59,088 bases of DNA from Coriobacteriaceae bacterium (GTDB lineage: Bacteria; Actinomycetota; Coriobacteriia; Coriobacteriales; Coriobacteriaceae), in assembly GCA_030525945.1 (NCBI GenBank), contig JAUNDT010000011.1, positions 1-59,088 on the forward strand, written 5' to 3'. This document shows, one piece after another, positions 25,137-33,700 of the stretch. Made by a program: the position numbers and the translations under genes. Numbering within the stretch: the first letter of the stretch is position 1; each line of letters starts with the position of its first letter. Under the pieces are notes generated by a model. The model did no database searches and had not been told where the DNA came from. It saw only the letters and a list, made by a program, of their open reading frames with translations.

Positions 25137-26243
25137 ATGAACTCCGATGAGCGCCGCGCGGCGCGCCGGGCGCGGCGCGACAGCAAAAGGGCCGCAAATC
25201 GCTCGGCGCGGATAGAGGGGTGCACGCTCGAATCCATCGCAGATCTCGACAACCTATACCAGTCGGCGGTCGACGCCTCACGTGGCGTTAGTTGGAAATC
25301 GAGCGTCCAGAGGTACATGCTGAGGGTTGTGCCGAACATCATGCGCGCACGTAAAGACCTCCTATCCGGCAAGGACTTCAAGCGCGGATTCATCGAGTTC
25401 GACATATTCGAGCGCGGAAAGCTCAGGCACATATGCTCTGTCCATTTCTCAGAGCGAGTCATACAGAAATCTATCAGCAGGCACGCGTTGGCACCTGCGA
25501 TATGGCCCACGCTGACCGAAGGGTGCGCCGCGAACATAAAGGGGCGAGGCACCGAATACGCCATCAAGCGCCTAAAGCGCCAACTCGTAAACCATCACAA
25601 GAGGCACGGTGAGCGCGGGTACATCCTTCAGGTCGACTTCGCGAACTACTTCGGCAACATCGACCACGGAGCTTGCAAGCGCCTCATCGACCGGGCACTT
25701 GACGACGATCGGGTTAAAGCGGTCGTATTCGACCAGATTGACGCGCACGGGACTCGCGGCCTTGGTCTCGGCAGCGAGCCAAACCAAGTGCTTGCCGTCG
25801 CCCTGCCGTCCCCAATCGACCACCTCATGCTGTCCACGCCCGGAATCCTCGCAAGTGGCCGCTATATGGACGACAGCTATTGCATCGCACTTGAGAAAAG
25901 CGTTCTGCATGACGCGCTCAAAAGAATCGAATCGCTATGCGACGAACTCGGGATTGTCATCAACCGGAAGAAGACGAGGATCGTGAAGCTGTCTCGCGGC
26001 TTCGTCTTCCTCAAGAAGAGGTTCTATTTCGGCGACGGCAAGGTGGTCGTGAGGCCATGCCGAAGCTCCATCACGCGGCAACGCAGGAAGCTGAAGAAGC
26101 AGGCGGCGCTCGTCGGTCGCGGCATGATGACCAAGGAGCAGGTAAACCAATCCTATCAATCGTGGCGCGGCGGCATGAAGCGGCTCGATGCGCACGACAC
26201 GGTCCTGCGCATGGACGCGCTATACAAGTGGCTTTTCGGATGA
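25137..26243 (+). CDS. DGR reverse transcriptase
   Basis: An RT of about 368 residues from the ATG at 25137; the frame is open back to 24918, so alternative starts at 25080, 25113 or a GTG inside the TR end exist. Visible RT blocks: LQVDFANYFGNIDH (motif with catalytic Asp), GLGLGSEPNQVLAVALPSPI (motif 4 region, where group-typical DGR RTs carry GxxxSQ; here SEPNQ), and YMDD in GRYMDDSYCIALEK (active site), then INRKKTRIVKL. It copies TR RNA with adenine-specific errors for retrohoming into the VR. Confidence 0.93.
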   Translation: MNSDERRAARRARRDSKRAANRSARIEGCTLESIADLDNLYQSAVDASRGVSWKSSVQRYMLRVVPNIMRARKDLLSGKDFKRGFIEFDIFERGKLRHICSVHFSERVIQKSISRHALAPAIWPTLTEGCAANIKGRGTEYAIKRLKRQLVNHHKRHGERGYILQVDFANYFGNIDHGACKRLIDRALDDDRVKAVVFDQIDAHGTRGLGLGSEPNQVLAVALPSPIDHLMLSTPGILASGRYMDDSYCIALEKSVLHDALKRIESLCDELGIVINRKKTRIVKLSRGFVFLKKRFYFGDGKVVVRPCRSSITRQRRKLKKQAALVGRGMMTKEQVNQSYQSWRGGMKRLDAHDTVLRMDALYKWLFG

Positions 26244-26267
26244 TGGAAAGCGCATAGACAGGCATCC

Positions 26268-26300
26268 AGCCCCCGCGGCTCATCGCGGGGGCTTTTGTTT
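26268..26300 (+). terminator. Intrinsic terminator after the DGR
   Basis: A perfect 10-bp stem AGCCCCCGCG/CGCGGGGGCT with a 6-base loop, followed by TTTGTTTTC. It separates the DGR from the lysis cassette. Confidence 0.85.
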
Positions 26301-26318
26301 TCAAGGAAAGGAGAAAGT

Positions 26319-26765
26319 ATGGCACTGACCGAACAAGAGGAGGCGAAGGTTCGCGCGATCATCGCCATCTTTGACGGCATGGCTCCGTCGCTGTCGAGTG
26401 ACGTGGCATCCAAGAGCGCGGCGCTGTTCGCCCTGTGGGACGGCAACGGGCACAAATACGCCGAAGGCGAACGTGTGAGCCACAACGACGTGCTGTACGT
26501 CTGCCTCCAGGCGCACACTTCGCAACCAGACTGGTCTCCCGACAAGGCACCGAGTCTCTGGGCACGGGTTCTCGACCACGGCACGTCGGACACGCCGAGC
26601 GAGGATGTCCCGGCATGGCAGCAACCGGAATCGACGAACCCATACCCACTCGGCGCTCGCGTGAAGCACAAGGGCAAGGTCTGGGAATCGCTCGTCGCGA
26701 ACAATGTCTGGGAACCGGGTGCCGTCGGCACAGAGACAGTTTGGCGCGAGGTCTCGGAGGTCTAG
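26319..26765 (+). CDS. Carbohydrate-binding protein with two ChtBD3-like modules
   Basis: A 148-residue protein from the ATG at 26319. An N-terminal helix is followed by two related modules (YAEGERVSHNDVLYVCLQAH...W and YPLGARVKHKGKVWESLVAN...W). Each has the aromatic pattern of CBM5/12 chitin-binding modules, often fused or adjacent to phage tail or lysis proteins. The likely ligand is a cell-wall or capsule glycan; this is inferred. Confidence 0.65.
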   Translation: MALTEQEEAKVRAIIAIFDGMAPSLSSDVASKSAALFALWDGNGHKYAEGERVSHNDVLYVCLQAHTSQPDWSPDKAPSLWARVLDHGTSDTPSEDVPAWQQPESTNPYPLGARVKHKGKVWESLVANNVWEPGAVGTETVWREVSEV

Positions 26766-26768
26766 AAG

Positions 26769-27224
26769 ATGGGCGAGAGCATAGTGAGCCACGCCGCCGC
26801 CTTCGGCCCCGAATGGTTCCTCATGACGGTCGTGACCGTCGGATTGGGGATCTTCGCCAAACTGCTTCTTGATGAGTTCAGGCGAAACAACGAGCGAAAG
26901 GCGGAGCTTGAATCGAAGCGCGACGAGCGGCAGGCCGAGCTTGAATCACAGCGCGAGGCGCGCAAGCGCGACGAGCTGAACGAAAGGGCCAAGCGCGACC
27001 GCGAGAGGTCCGTCATGGAGGGCCGCATCGCCGCGCAGATGGAGCGCAGCAACAACATCTCAGAGAGCCTTCAGGCTACCGTCGAATCGCTGAGGGCTTC
27101 AAACGACGCCCTGCACAGCGAGATCAAGGAGTCCCGCGCAAACTCGCACGACATGGCAAGCAAGGTCAATCACATCTACGACAGGGTTGACCTGATTTAC
27201 GAAAAGGAGAATCGAAATGATTAA
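26769..27224 (+). CDS. Membrane-anchored coiled-coil protein, lysis region
   Basis: A 151-residue protein with one membrane segment (residues about 17-36) followed by a long, highly charged coiled coil (residues 38-140). It overlaps the holin gene. The layout resembles small phage proteins before holins; it might be a holin accessory or spanin-like factor, but no family is certain. Confidence 0.6.
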   Translation: MGESIVSHAAAFGPEWFLMTVVTVGLGIFAKLLLDEFRRNNERKAELESKRDERQAELESQREARKRDELNERAKRDRERSVMEGRIAAQMERSNNISESLQATVESLRASNDALHSEIKESRANSHDMASKVNHIYDRVDLIYEKENRND

Positions 27225-27477
27225 CACAACCGCGCGTATCAAGAACAAGACCTTTTGGCTGACGCTCATCCCCGCCGTGCTGCTGCTCGTGCAGGTATGC
27301 GCGGCACCGTTCGGCTATCAATGGGATTTCGGCGTGCTCAATGAGCAGCTTGCAGCGATCATCAACGCGCTTTTCGCCGTGCTCGCGATTCTCGGCGTGG
27401 TCAACGACCCGACGACCGCCGGAATCGGCGACTCGAAGCAGGCTATGACGTACGACAAGCCGAAGGCCGATGTGTAG
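27217..27477 (+). CDS. Holin (phi LC3 type)
   Basis: An 86-residue protein. INTTARIKNKTFWLTLIPAV and WDFGVLNEQLAAIINALFAV with VVNDPTTAGIGDS match phi LC3-type phage holins, including the two membrane segments and the DPTT motif near the C-terminus. Holins form the pore that lets endolysin reach the wall. It overlaps both neighbours. Confidence 0.88.
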   Translation: MINTTARIKNKTFWLTLIPAVLLLVQVCAAPFGYQWDFGVLNEQLAAIINALFAVLAILGVVNDPTTAGIGDSKQAMTYDKPKADV

Positions 27478-28117
27478 GCTCAAGCTTCTGGCGGCGTTTC
27501 TCACGGGCATGGCATCATGCCTGATGCTCACGGGAATCACCGTGCTCACCGCACCGAACGACCCGACCGAAAGGCCGCGCCAAACCGAGCAAAGCACCGC
27601 GATAATCAGCGACGCGCCCGCCCCGATCGTCCCGATCTACATGCAGACCGACGAGCGATGGGGCGGGCTTCCCTATGCCGGTGCGGAGCTTTCCGACTCC
27701 GGGTGTGGGCTTACGTGCGCCGCAATGGCATGGAGCTACTTCAGTGGTGAAGACTGGACGCCCGTGGACATGCTCAACGCCGTCGGAAACGACTTCGTTC
27801 AGGACGGGCAGAACTACATGCCCGGATTCTGCATGTGGATGCACGAACAGGATGACACGGTCACTAGCTCTGTCATCTATGAGGACATGGCGCGCGCTCT
27901 TGAAGACCTGTCGAGCGGTTCCCTTGTCTTCGCCGAGATGCAGGGACAGCTTGAGGAGAGCGGTCGGAGCTACGGAGGCCACATCGTGTTGCTCGCCGAA
28001 TCTGACGGCAAAAGCGTGACCATCCACGACCCTTGCAGCGCATACGCCATAGTCCTCACTTATGAGCAGATGGCGGATGTCGACTGGGGTTATTTCATAT
28101 CGATTGGGAGGGCGTAA
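27470..28117 (+). CDS. C39-like cysteine peptidase, lysis cassette
   Basis: A 215-residue protein with an N-terminal signal/membrane segment (residues 4-28). A papain-like C39 domain follows: SDSGCGLTCAAMAWSY (catalytic Cys near residue 78), GGHIVLLAE (catalytic His near residue 170) and HDP. Such proteins cut peptides; here it could act on cell-wall peptides in lysis. Assignment to C39-like is by motif. Confidence 0.75.
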   Translation: MCRLKLLAAFLTGMASCLMLTGITVLTAPNDPTERPRQTEQSTAIISDAPAPIVPIYMQTDERWGGLPYAGAELSDSGCGLTCAAMAWSYFSGEDWTPVDMLNAVGNDFVQDGQNYMPGFCMWMHEQDDTVTSSVIYEDMARALEDLSSGSLVFAEMQGQLEESGRSYGGHIVLLAESDGKSVTIHDPCSAYAIVLTYEQMADVDWGYFISIGRA

Positions 28118-28118
28118 C

Positions 28119-29183
28119 ATGTCTCTGCACGGCATCGACATTTCCGATTACCAGCGCGGCCTCGATCTCACCAGGGTTCCTTGTGACTTCGTGATCTGCA
28201 AGGCCACGGAAGGAGTGGACATCGTCCACGACACGTGCGACGGGTTCGTTCAGCTCGCGAAGAAGCTCGGAAAAAAGTGGGGTTTTTACCACTTCTTGAA
28301 TAAGGCTGACCCAATCGCTCAAGCCGATTATTTTGTGGCGAACTGCAAGAACTACTTCACTGAGGGCTTCCCCGCGCTCGACTATGAGATGTACGGTCGA
28401 ATCGGGACGGACAAGGCGAAGCTGTTTCTCGACCGGGTTTTCGAGCTTACGGGGGTGCGCTGCGCCGTATATATGTCTCGATCGGTCTGCACCGAGGAAG
28501 ATTGGAGCGCGATCGCTCCCAATCACGCCCTCTGGGTTGCGCAATATGCGAATACCGAGCGAACCGGATACCAAGATTCACCTTGGTTGCCTTCGGGTGG
28601 CTTCGGGGCGTGGAACACGTGCGCATTGCATCAATACACATCGAACGGCAGGCCGGGCGGCTACGACGGCCCGCTCGATCTCGACATCGCGCATATGACG
28701 CGTGTCGCATGGGACAAATTCTGCAACCCGTCCGAGGCTGTCAAGCCGGAGGTCGACGCGCCCGACACCCCCGCGCAGACGATCGAGGGGACCGCTCTGG
28801 AACTCGTCGCCCGAGTCATGCGCGGCGAGTTCGGCGCGGACGATGAGCGCAAGGCCAAACTTGGCACCCGTTACAATGAGGTGCAAGACCTCATCAACTA
28901 CGTCGACCGAACAAGCTGCGAGCAGCTTGCCGACGATGTCGAGCGCGGCATGTTCGGCGTCAATCCCATTCGCGCCGAAGTTCTCGGCGGCAAGGCGAAG
29001 AGTGTTCAGGCGATCGTCAACAAGCGCGCTGGAATCTGTGCGGAATCTGTCTACATCGTCAAGAGCGGCGACACACTCAGCGGCATCGGCGCGAAAGTGG
29101 GCGTCGAATGGCAGACCATCGCGAGCAAGAACGGCATCGCATCGCCTTACACGATTTACCCCGGTCAAAAACTCATCTATTAG
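28119..29183 (+). CDS. GH25 endolysin with CW_7 and LysM modules
   Basis: A 354-residue endolysin from the ATG at 28119 behind GGGAGGG. Residues 1-200 are a GH25 muramidase with GIDISDYQ, the DFVICKATEG strand and the FPALDYEMYG acidic pair. Residues about 225-300 carry two CW_7-type cell-wall repeats (LVARVMRGEFG and LADDVERGMFG). A LysM module ends the protein (YIVKSGDTLSGIGAKVGVEW). It cleaves peptidoglycan beta-1,4 links. Confidence 0.93.
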   Translation: MSLHGIDISDYQRGLDLTRVPCDFVICKATEGVDIVHDTCDGFVQLAKKLGKKWGFYHFLNKADPIAQADYFVANCKNYFTEGFPALDYEMYGRIGTDKAKLFLDRVFELTGVRCAVYMSRSVCTEEDWSAIAPNHALWVAQYANTERTGYQDSPWLPSGGFGAWNTCALHQYTSNGRPGGYDGPLDLDIAHMTRVAWDKFCNPSEAVKPEVDAPDTPAQTIEGTALELVARVMRGEFGADDERKAKLGTRYNEVQDLINYVDRTSCEQLADDVERGMFGVNPIRAEVLGGKAKSVQAIVNKRAGICAESVYIVKSGDTLSGIGAKVGVEWQTIASKNGIASPYTIYPGQKLIY

Positions 29184-29186
29184 CAA

Positions 29187-29220
29187 AAAGAGGGCTACCC
29201 AACTAGGGGTAGCCCTCTTT
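29187..29220. terminator. Intrinsic terminator after the endolysin
   Basis: A perfect 14-bp stem (AAAGAGGGCTACCC / GGGTAGCCCTCTTT) with a 6-base loop. T and A runs on both sides suggest it works in both directions. Confidence 0.9.
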
Positions 29221-29240
29221 ACTGCGTTGGACTCCTCCAT

Positions 29241-29423
29241 CTATCTGTGGTTATGCATATCGGCTGAAATAAGCCTCTTGATGTAGTCCGTTGTGTTCTC
29301 CTGTGACTTCAGCCATGCATACAGCTCTTCATCGCTATCGCTGTTTGGATAAAACCGAATGGTGAGCTGCTTGACCTTCTTGCGGTAATTGCTGCTTGCT
29401 CGGCGTTGCGCCTCCGTCTGCAT
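29241..29423 (-). CDS. Small ribbon-helix-helix-like protein
   Basis: A 60-residue protein behind GGGGGAG. VKQLTIRFYPNSDSDEELYAWLK fits a beta strand plus helix of a ribbon-helix-helix DNA-binding protein, with DYIKRLISADM as the second helix. It ends a minus-strand trio of tiny genes whose promoter carries a palindrome, so autoregulation is plausible. It is convergent with the endolysin. Confidence 0.65.
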   Translation of the reverse strand: MQTEAQRRASSNYRKKVKQLTIRFYPNSDSDEELYAWLKSQENTTDYIKRLISADMHNHR

Positions 29424-29500
29424 TACTCCCCCTTGCGGCTACTGCGCCAAATCCTGAACGCGATGAATGACACGATGAACGATATAACCAGTGTTTTCAT
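29423..29500 (-). CDS. 25-residue hydrophobic peptide
   Basis: An ATG at 29500 behind a strong AGGAGGTG site opens 25 codons: a hydrophobic helix (LVISFIVSFIAFRIW) with a basic tail. Its TAA overlaps the ATG of the next gene (TAATG), showing translational coupling. Size and shape resemble phage membrane micropeptides or type I toxins; function unproven. Confidence 0.5.
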   Translation of the reverse strand: MKTLVISFIVSFIAFRIWRSSRKGE

Positions 29501-29561
29501 TGCGCACCTCCTGCGCTAAAATCGTGAGCGGCGGGGCACCGCCTAAGCGATGCCCCTTGTG

Positions 29562-29693
29562 CTAAGACCTCTTTGCGTGCTTTCCGGGCTTGCGAGGGGT
29601 CTTTTTCTTTAGACGCTCAACTGTTTCATCGGTAACCTTTGCGAGCACCACGCCAAGGACCACAAGAAACACGTCCCAAACTCTGTCTTCCAA
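29562..29693 (-). CDS. Small membrane protein with basic tail
   Basis: A TTG start at 29693 behind GGGAGGTGAT gives 43 residues: one membrane helix (VWDVFLVVLGVVLAKV) and a Lys/Arg-rich tail (KKKTPRKPGKHAKRS). It is the first gene after the palindromic promoter. Function unknown. Confidence 0.5.
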   Translation of the reverse strand: MEDRVWDVFLVVLGVVLAKVTDETVERLKKKTPRKPGKHAKRS

Positions 29694-29721
29694 CTGTATC
29701 ACCTCCCTTCTGACATCTATT

Positions 29722-29750
29722 ATTATAGGGTAGACCCTATAATAAAGCAA
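29722..29750 (-). promoter_or_regulatory. Palindromic promoter of the micro-gene trio
   Basis: On the minus strand TTGCTT (29750-29745) and TATAAT (29727-29722) are 17 bases apart. A perfect 10-bp-arm palindrome (ATTATAGGGT, 2-base centre) spans 29722-29743, so the -10 lies inside an operator-like site. A second TATAAT appears on the plus strand at 29738. Confidence 0.7.
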
Positions 29751-29905
29751 GGGCATATTTAACTTTTTTTGTAAGTCCCTATCAGCACAAACCAGTTATT
29801 TGATGCCTGAACAACACACGTATCGAGATGAATTTCACTGGATCGTTGACTTGCCAAGCGCGAAGAGTTCACAGTTTTTCGCATCAGCTCCACCAACGGA
29901 AATTT

Positions 29906-29945
29906 GGCCGAACTACCGTCTACCTGCGGTAGTTCGGCCTTTTTT
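29906..29945 (+). terminator. Intrinsic terminator
   Basis: A perfect 13-bp stem GGCCGAACTACCG/CGGTAGTTCGGCC with an 8-base loop, followed by six T. It probably ends a host transcript near the right prophage boundary. No complete gene is visible ahead of it. Confidence 0.85.
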
Positions 29946-29976
29946 AATGCTTCGCCAACTGAATAGCCTCGCGCTC

Positions 29977-30287
29977 TGGTCAAATCAGGCTGTGATTGGG
30001 CCTCTAAAGCGCCCATCACGCGCCAGAATTTAGCCGAGTTGGTCAAATCGCCTCGCGACTGGGCGATATGTGCAGCTTACGCAAGCCATTCATCGCATCA
30101 TTCGGGCGAATATCCGCCCAGTCGCAAGGTAATTTGACCAACCAACGCATTTCTTTCATGCGAATCCAGCTGACAACAGCCCCCAGAACGCCCAGTCACG
30201 GGGTGAATTGACCACGACTTCTCATCGTTTTGCTCGGGCACGTCCGCCGATATGCTCCAACCACCCAGTCACGGGGTGTTTTGACCA
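29977..30287. repeat. Five copies of a 25-bp interspersed repeat
   Basis: Copies at 29977-30002 and 30040-30064 (minus) and 30116-30140, 30190-30214, 30263-30287 (plus) share GCCCAGTC at one end and TTGACCA at the other with variable middles. Start-to-start spacing is 63, 76, 74 and 73. Copies are imperfect and change orientation midway, unlike CRISPR. The whole 29946-30470 stretch has no convincing gene. Confidence 0.7.
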
Positions 30288-30314
30288 AAAGAGTCCGAGA
30301 ATCTGCTCAAGGCC

Positions 30315-30407
30315 CCAAACGGAGTACACCAAACGCGCGAGCGAGCTAGCCGATAATCGCACCGCGGCATCTTGCTGCGCCCAATCGGAGCGCACCAAAC
30401 ACACGAG
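30315..30407 (+). repeat. Pair of 27-bp repeats
   Basis: Copies at 30315-30341 and 30381-30407 agree at 22 of 27 positions (shared core CACCAAAC, end CGAG) and are 66 bases apart, a spacing similar to the neighbouring 25-bp family. Confidence 0.55.
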
Positions 30408-30471
30408 TGCGCCAACCATGGGAAAGGAGTCCCATATTTGCCAAAACGCAGATCAAGCGCTCTACCCGCAT

Positions 30472-30504
30472 AAAAAACGGGTGCCCGGATAGGGGCACCC
30501 GTTT
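30472..30504 (-). terminator. Intrinsic terminator of the GH89 gene
   Basis: A perfect 12-bp stem (AAACGGGTGCCC / GGGCACCCGTTT) with a 6-base loop. On the minus strand it runs into six T. It lies about 270 bases past the GH89 stop, so the transcript would carry the 23-bp repeat array in its 3' UTR. Confidence 0.85.
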
Positions 30505-30545
30505 GGCCGGTCAGCGAATCGGCCGACCGGCCAGGTAATGGAGAG

Positions 30546-30785
30546 CAGCACGCTGCTTAACGCTTCGAGCACCGCGCACCGTGCTGCTCGTCGCTTAGAG
30601 CAGCACGCCACTCGACATGACACCAGCGTGCTGCACGGCGTGATACCAGCGTGCCACTCGGCATGACAGCAGCGCGCCACTCGGTGTGGCACCAACGTGC
30701 TGCTCGTTGCTCAGAGCGGCGCGCTGATCGGCATGACACCAGCGCGCCGCACGGCGCGGCGCCAGCGCGCTACTCGGCGGTGCGC
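30546..30785. repeat. Degenerate 23-bp tandem repeat array
   Basis: About ten units beginning CAGCGYGC, with starts at 30601, 30624, 30647, 30670, 30693, 30717, 30740 and 30763, spaced 23 or 24 bases. The period is not a multiple of three, so the array is not a coding repeat. It abuts and slightly enters the 3' end of the GH89 gene. Confidence 0.8.
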
Positions 30786-33700
30786 TCCTTGCGTTTGCGC
30801 CAGGAGAAGCCACCGAGCACGGACGCGCCGGCCATCACGCCGAACACGCCAACCAGCGAAGCGGGATCGCCCGTGGAGGGCAGGCCGTCCTGGTTGTTGG
30901 AGCCGCCCGCCTGACCGTTCTGCCCGGTCTGGCCGCCGCCCTGCTGGCCATTGCCATCAGAGCCGTCTCCCTGGTTACCACCCTGGTTGCCGGAGTCGCC
31001 GTCGGTATCTCCATCGCCGCCCTGATCACCGCCGTGATCCTTGGCAACGAGCTCTTCCTGGGCCTTTGCAAGGGCATCGGCCGCGGCATCGAGCTCAGCC
31101 TGCGTGGTCGAGGACGCATCGAGCGCCTTCAGCGCGGCATCGAGGGCCTTCTTGAACGGCTTCCAGCTCTCAGCGGTGTAGTCGCCCTCCTTCTCCGCCT
31201 GGGCGCGCGCGATGGCCGCCTCGAGCTCGGAGCGATCGAGCACCTGCTTGTCGAGCTCGTCCATGGCGCCCTCGAGCTTGCCCGTCAGGGCATCGAGATT
31301 CGCCTGGGACACCTGCGCCAGGTCGACATCCTGAGCCTGGGAGAGCGCCTTCTCAAACGCCTTCCACGCATCGCGGTCGTGGTTCTTCTCGGCGTAGCCC
31401 TCGGCACGCTGAAGCGCCGCCTCGTATGCGGCGGCATCGATGTGCACCGCGGACTTGAGGAACGCGTCCTTGGCATCTGCCAGCGCCTTCTCGGCGGCGG
31501 CGAGCTTGTCCACGTTACCGGCGGCATCGGCCTTGGCCTGAACCGCGGCGTCACGCGCCTTGACGAGCGCGTCGGCGGCAGCCTGGGGATACTGGCCCTC
31601 GAACTCGCCGACCTCGGCCTGCTTGAGCAGCTCATCAACGGAGTCGATCAGCACCTGCAGGCGCGTTGCGGCGTCGAGCTGAGCGAGCGCGGCGTCGATG
31701 GCGGCGGAGAGCTTCTCGGCAGCGGCGTCGAGCTCGGCCTGCGTCACCTTATAGGTGTCGGCGACCTTGTTCGCCTCGGCATACGCCGCATCGAGCGCGT
31801 CGGCAGCGGCGTTCTCGCCCTGCTCGCGCAGAGCCTTGCTCGTCGCCTTGGCATCCTCGAGCGCCACGTACAGGTCGCTGCGGTTCACGGTCACAAAGCC
31901 ATCGCGGTAGAACACGCGCAGCGCGTCGGCGATCTTGGCCTGCCACTCAGCGACATCCTGCGAGTTCACGCCCGCCTCAAGCGCTGCCTCGGCCCCGTCG
32001 AGGACGGTGTCGAGCGCATCCACGGCAGCCTGGGTATAGCAGCCGGCGTGCTCGCCGACCTTCACACCCGCCAGGACGGCGCGGGCCTGGTCGAGCTGGT
32101 CGCGCAGCGGAGCAGAGACGTCCGCGGCGTACAGGGCGATCTCGGTGAGTTTGACCTCGCCCTCGCTGTGGAACGTCACGCGAACGTTCCTCGTCAGCGC
32201 GGGCTTGGCGGCGCGCACGAACAGGCTGGACTTGGCGGCCGCGTTGTCCTTGCAGTCGACAAGCGTCTTATACTCGGCGTTCTCCACCCCCTCAGGCAAG
32301 TACTCGACCGTGAACTTCAGCGGGGTGGAACCCATGGCGGAGGAGAGCATCAGTGCCTCGACGTCGACCGCGCGGTCGAGCGCGAGGGTGATCGTCTTGT
32401 CGGCCTCAGATGCGAGAACGACCTCACCCGCCGTATCGCCGTCCACGAGCTTGCCGAGCGCGGCGGCGTCCAGCGAGGAGCCCTCGCCCGCGCTCACCTG
32501 GGAGCCCAGCGCGATGTTGCCGGGACGTGCGAAGACCTCGATCTCGCCCACGAGCGGCCAGGCGCCGCTGCCGTTCGACGGCACCTTGGCGTCCTGGATA
32601 TCGATGCGCAGGCCCTTGACGGCCTTATTCACCGGGATATCGATTTCGAGACCCTGCTGCTCGCCGAGCTTGTCGGCGCCGCGCTCGTACACAACCGGCA
32701 TGGAGCCGTCCTCCATGATGGCCTTCACCGTGAACTGCATGGAGCGGTCGGGCGTATCCTGCTCGAACAGCAGGCGCATGGACTCGACGTCCTTCACCGT
32801 AGGGAAGTCCAGCTGGATATGCGCAGGCTTAGCGCCGTCCTTGGAGACCCAGCAGTCCCCTTCACCCGTAGCGCTGCCGTCGGTGAGCTGGTCCACGCCC
32901 TCGCCCGGCTTTGCAGCAGAGCTCGTGATCTTGGCGCTGGACGCGATGTTCTCAACCGCGACGCCCTCGCTCTTTTCCTGCAGCAGCTCGAGCTCGGCGA
33001 TGGCGGGCCATGCGGAGCCCGTCGCGTCGGTGAACTCGACCTTGACCCACTTCACCTCGGCGCCGAGGTCCATCGTGTAGATGCGCTCGAGAGCGGCGGT
33101 GGGGTTCGTCATGTCGAGCAGCTCGCGCTCGGAGCCGTCGGCCATGCCGGCGACCACGCGGAACTTGAACTGGCGGCCGGGCTGCTCGAACACCAAGCGC
33201 ACGCGGTCAACGCGCTGCGCGCTGGCGAGGTCGACCTTGTACCAGGCCGCGCCGCTGCCGTTGTTCACCCACAGCGTGTCTTCCTTGCCGTCGATGCCCC
33301 ACGAGACGTCGCGGATGCCCTCGGTCGAGGACGCGCTCGCGGTGGCGCCCAGCGACAGGTTGGTGAACTCGCCGGCCGGCAGCGCGGTGCCCAGAACGGA
33401 GACCTCGTAGATGCCCGTCAGGTTGTTACCGTCGGTCGAGGCAAGCTCAAAGCGCACCTTGGAGCCGCGCACCTTGCACTCGACCTCGTTCTTGGAGCTC
33501 ACCTTATCGCCCGTGCTCTTGCCGACCTCGACCCACTGGCCCTGCTCATCGAGGACCTTCATGGTGTAGCTCAAGGGGAAGTCCGCGGCGATCTGCTGCA
33601 GCGTGAGGCCGATGCCCGAGATGTCGAACGTGCCGCCCAAGTCGACCTCGAGCGTGGCGTTCTTCTTGCCGGGCTCCTTCCAGCCGGTATCGGTGTTGCC

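Noticed and set aside
24257..30000. A second variable repeat elsewhere in the phage
   Set aside because: No other copy of the TR ends (WWLRSVMGG or WVRPFP-type) was found in the window.
29759..30046. 95-codon minus-strand frame
   Set aside because: It runs through a perfect terminator hairpin and part of the 25-bp repeats, and has no family resemblance.
29977..30287. Possible CRISPR array
   Set aside because: Repeat copies are imperfect and reverse orientation midway; no cas genes in the window.
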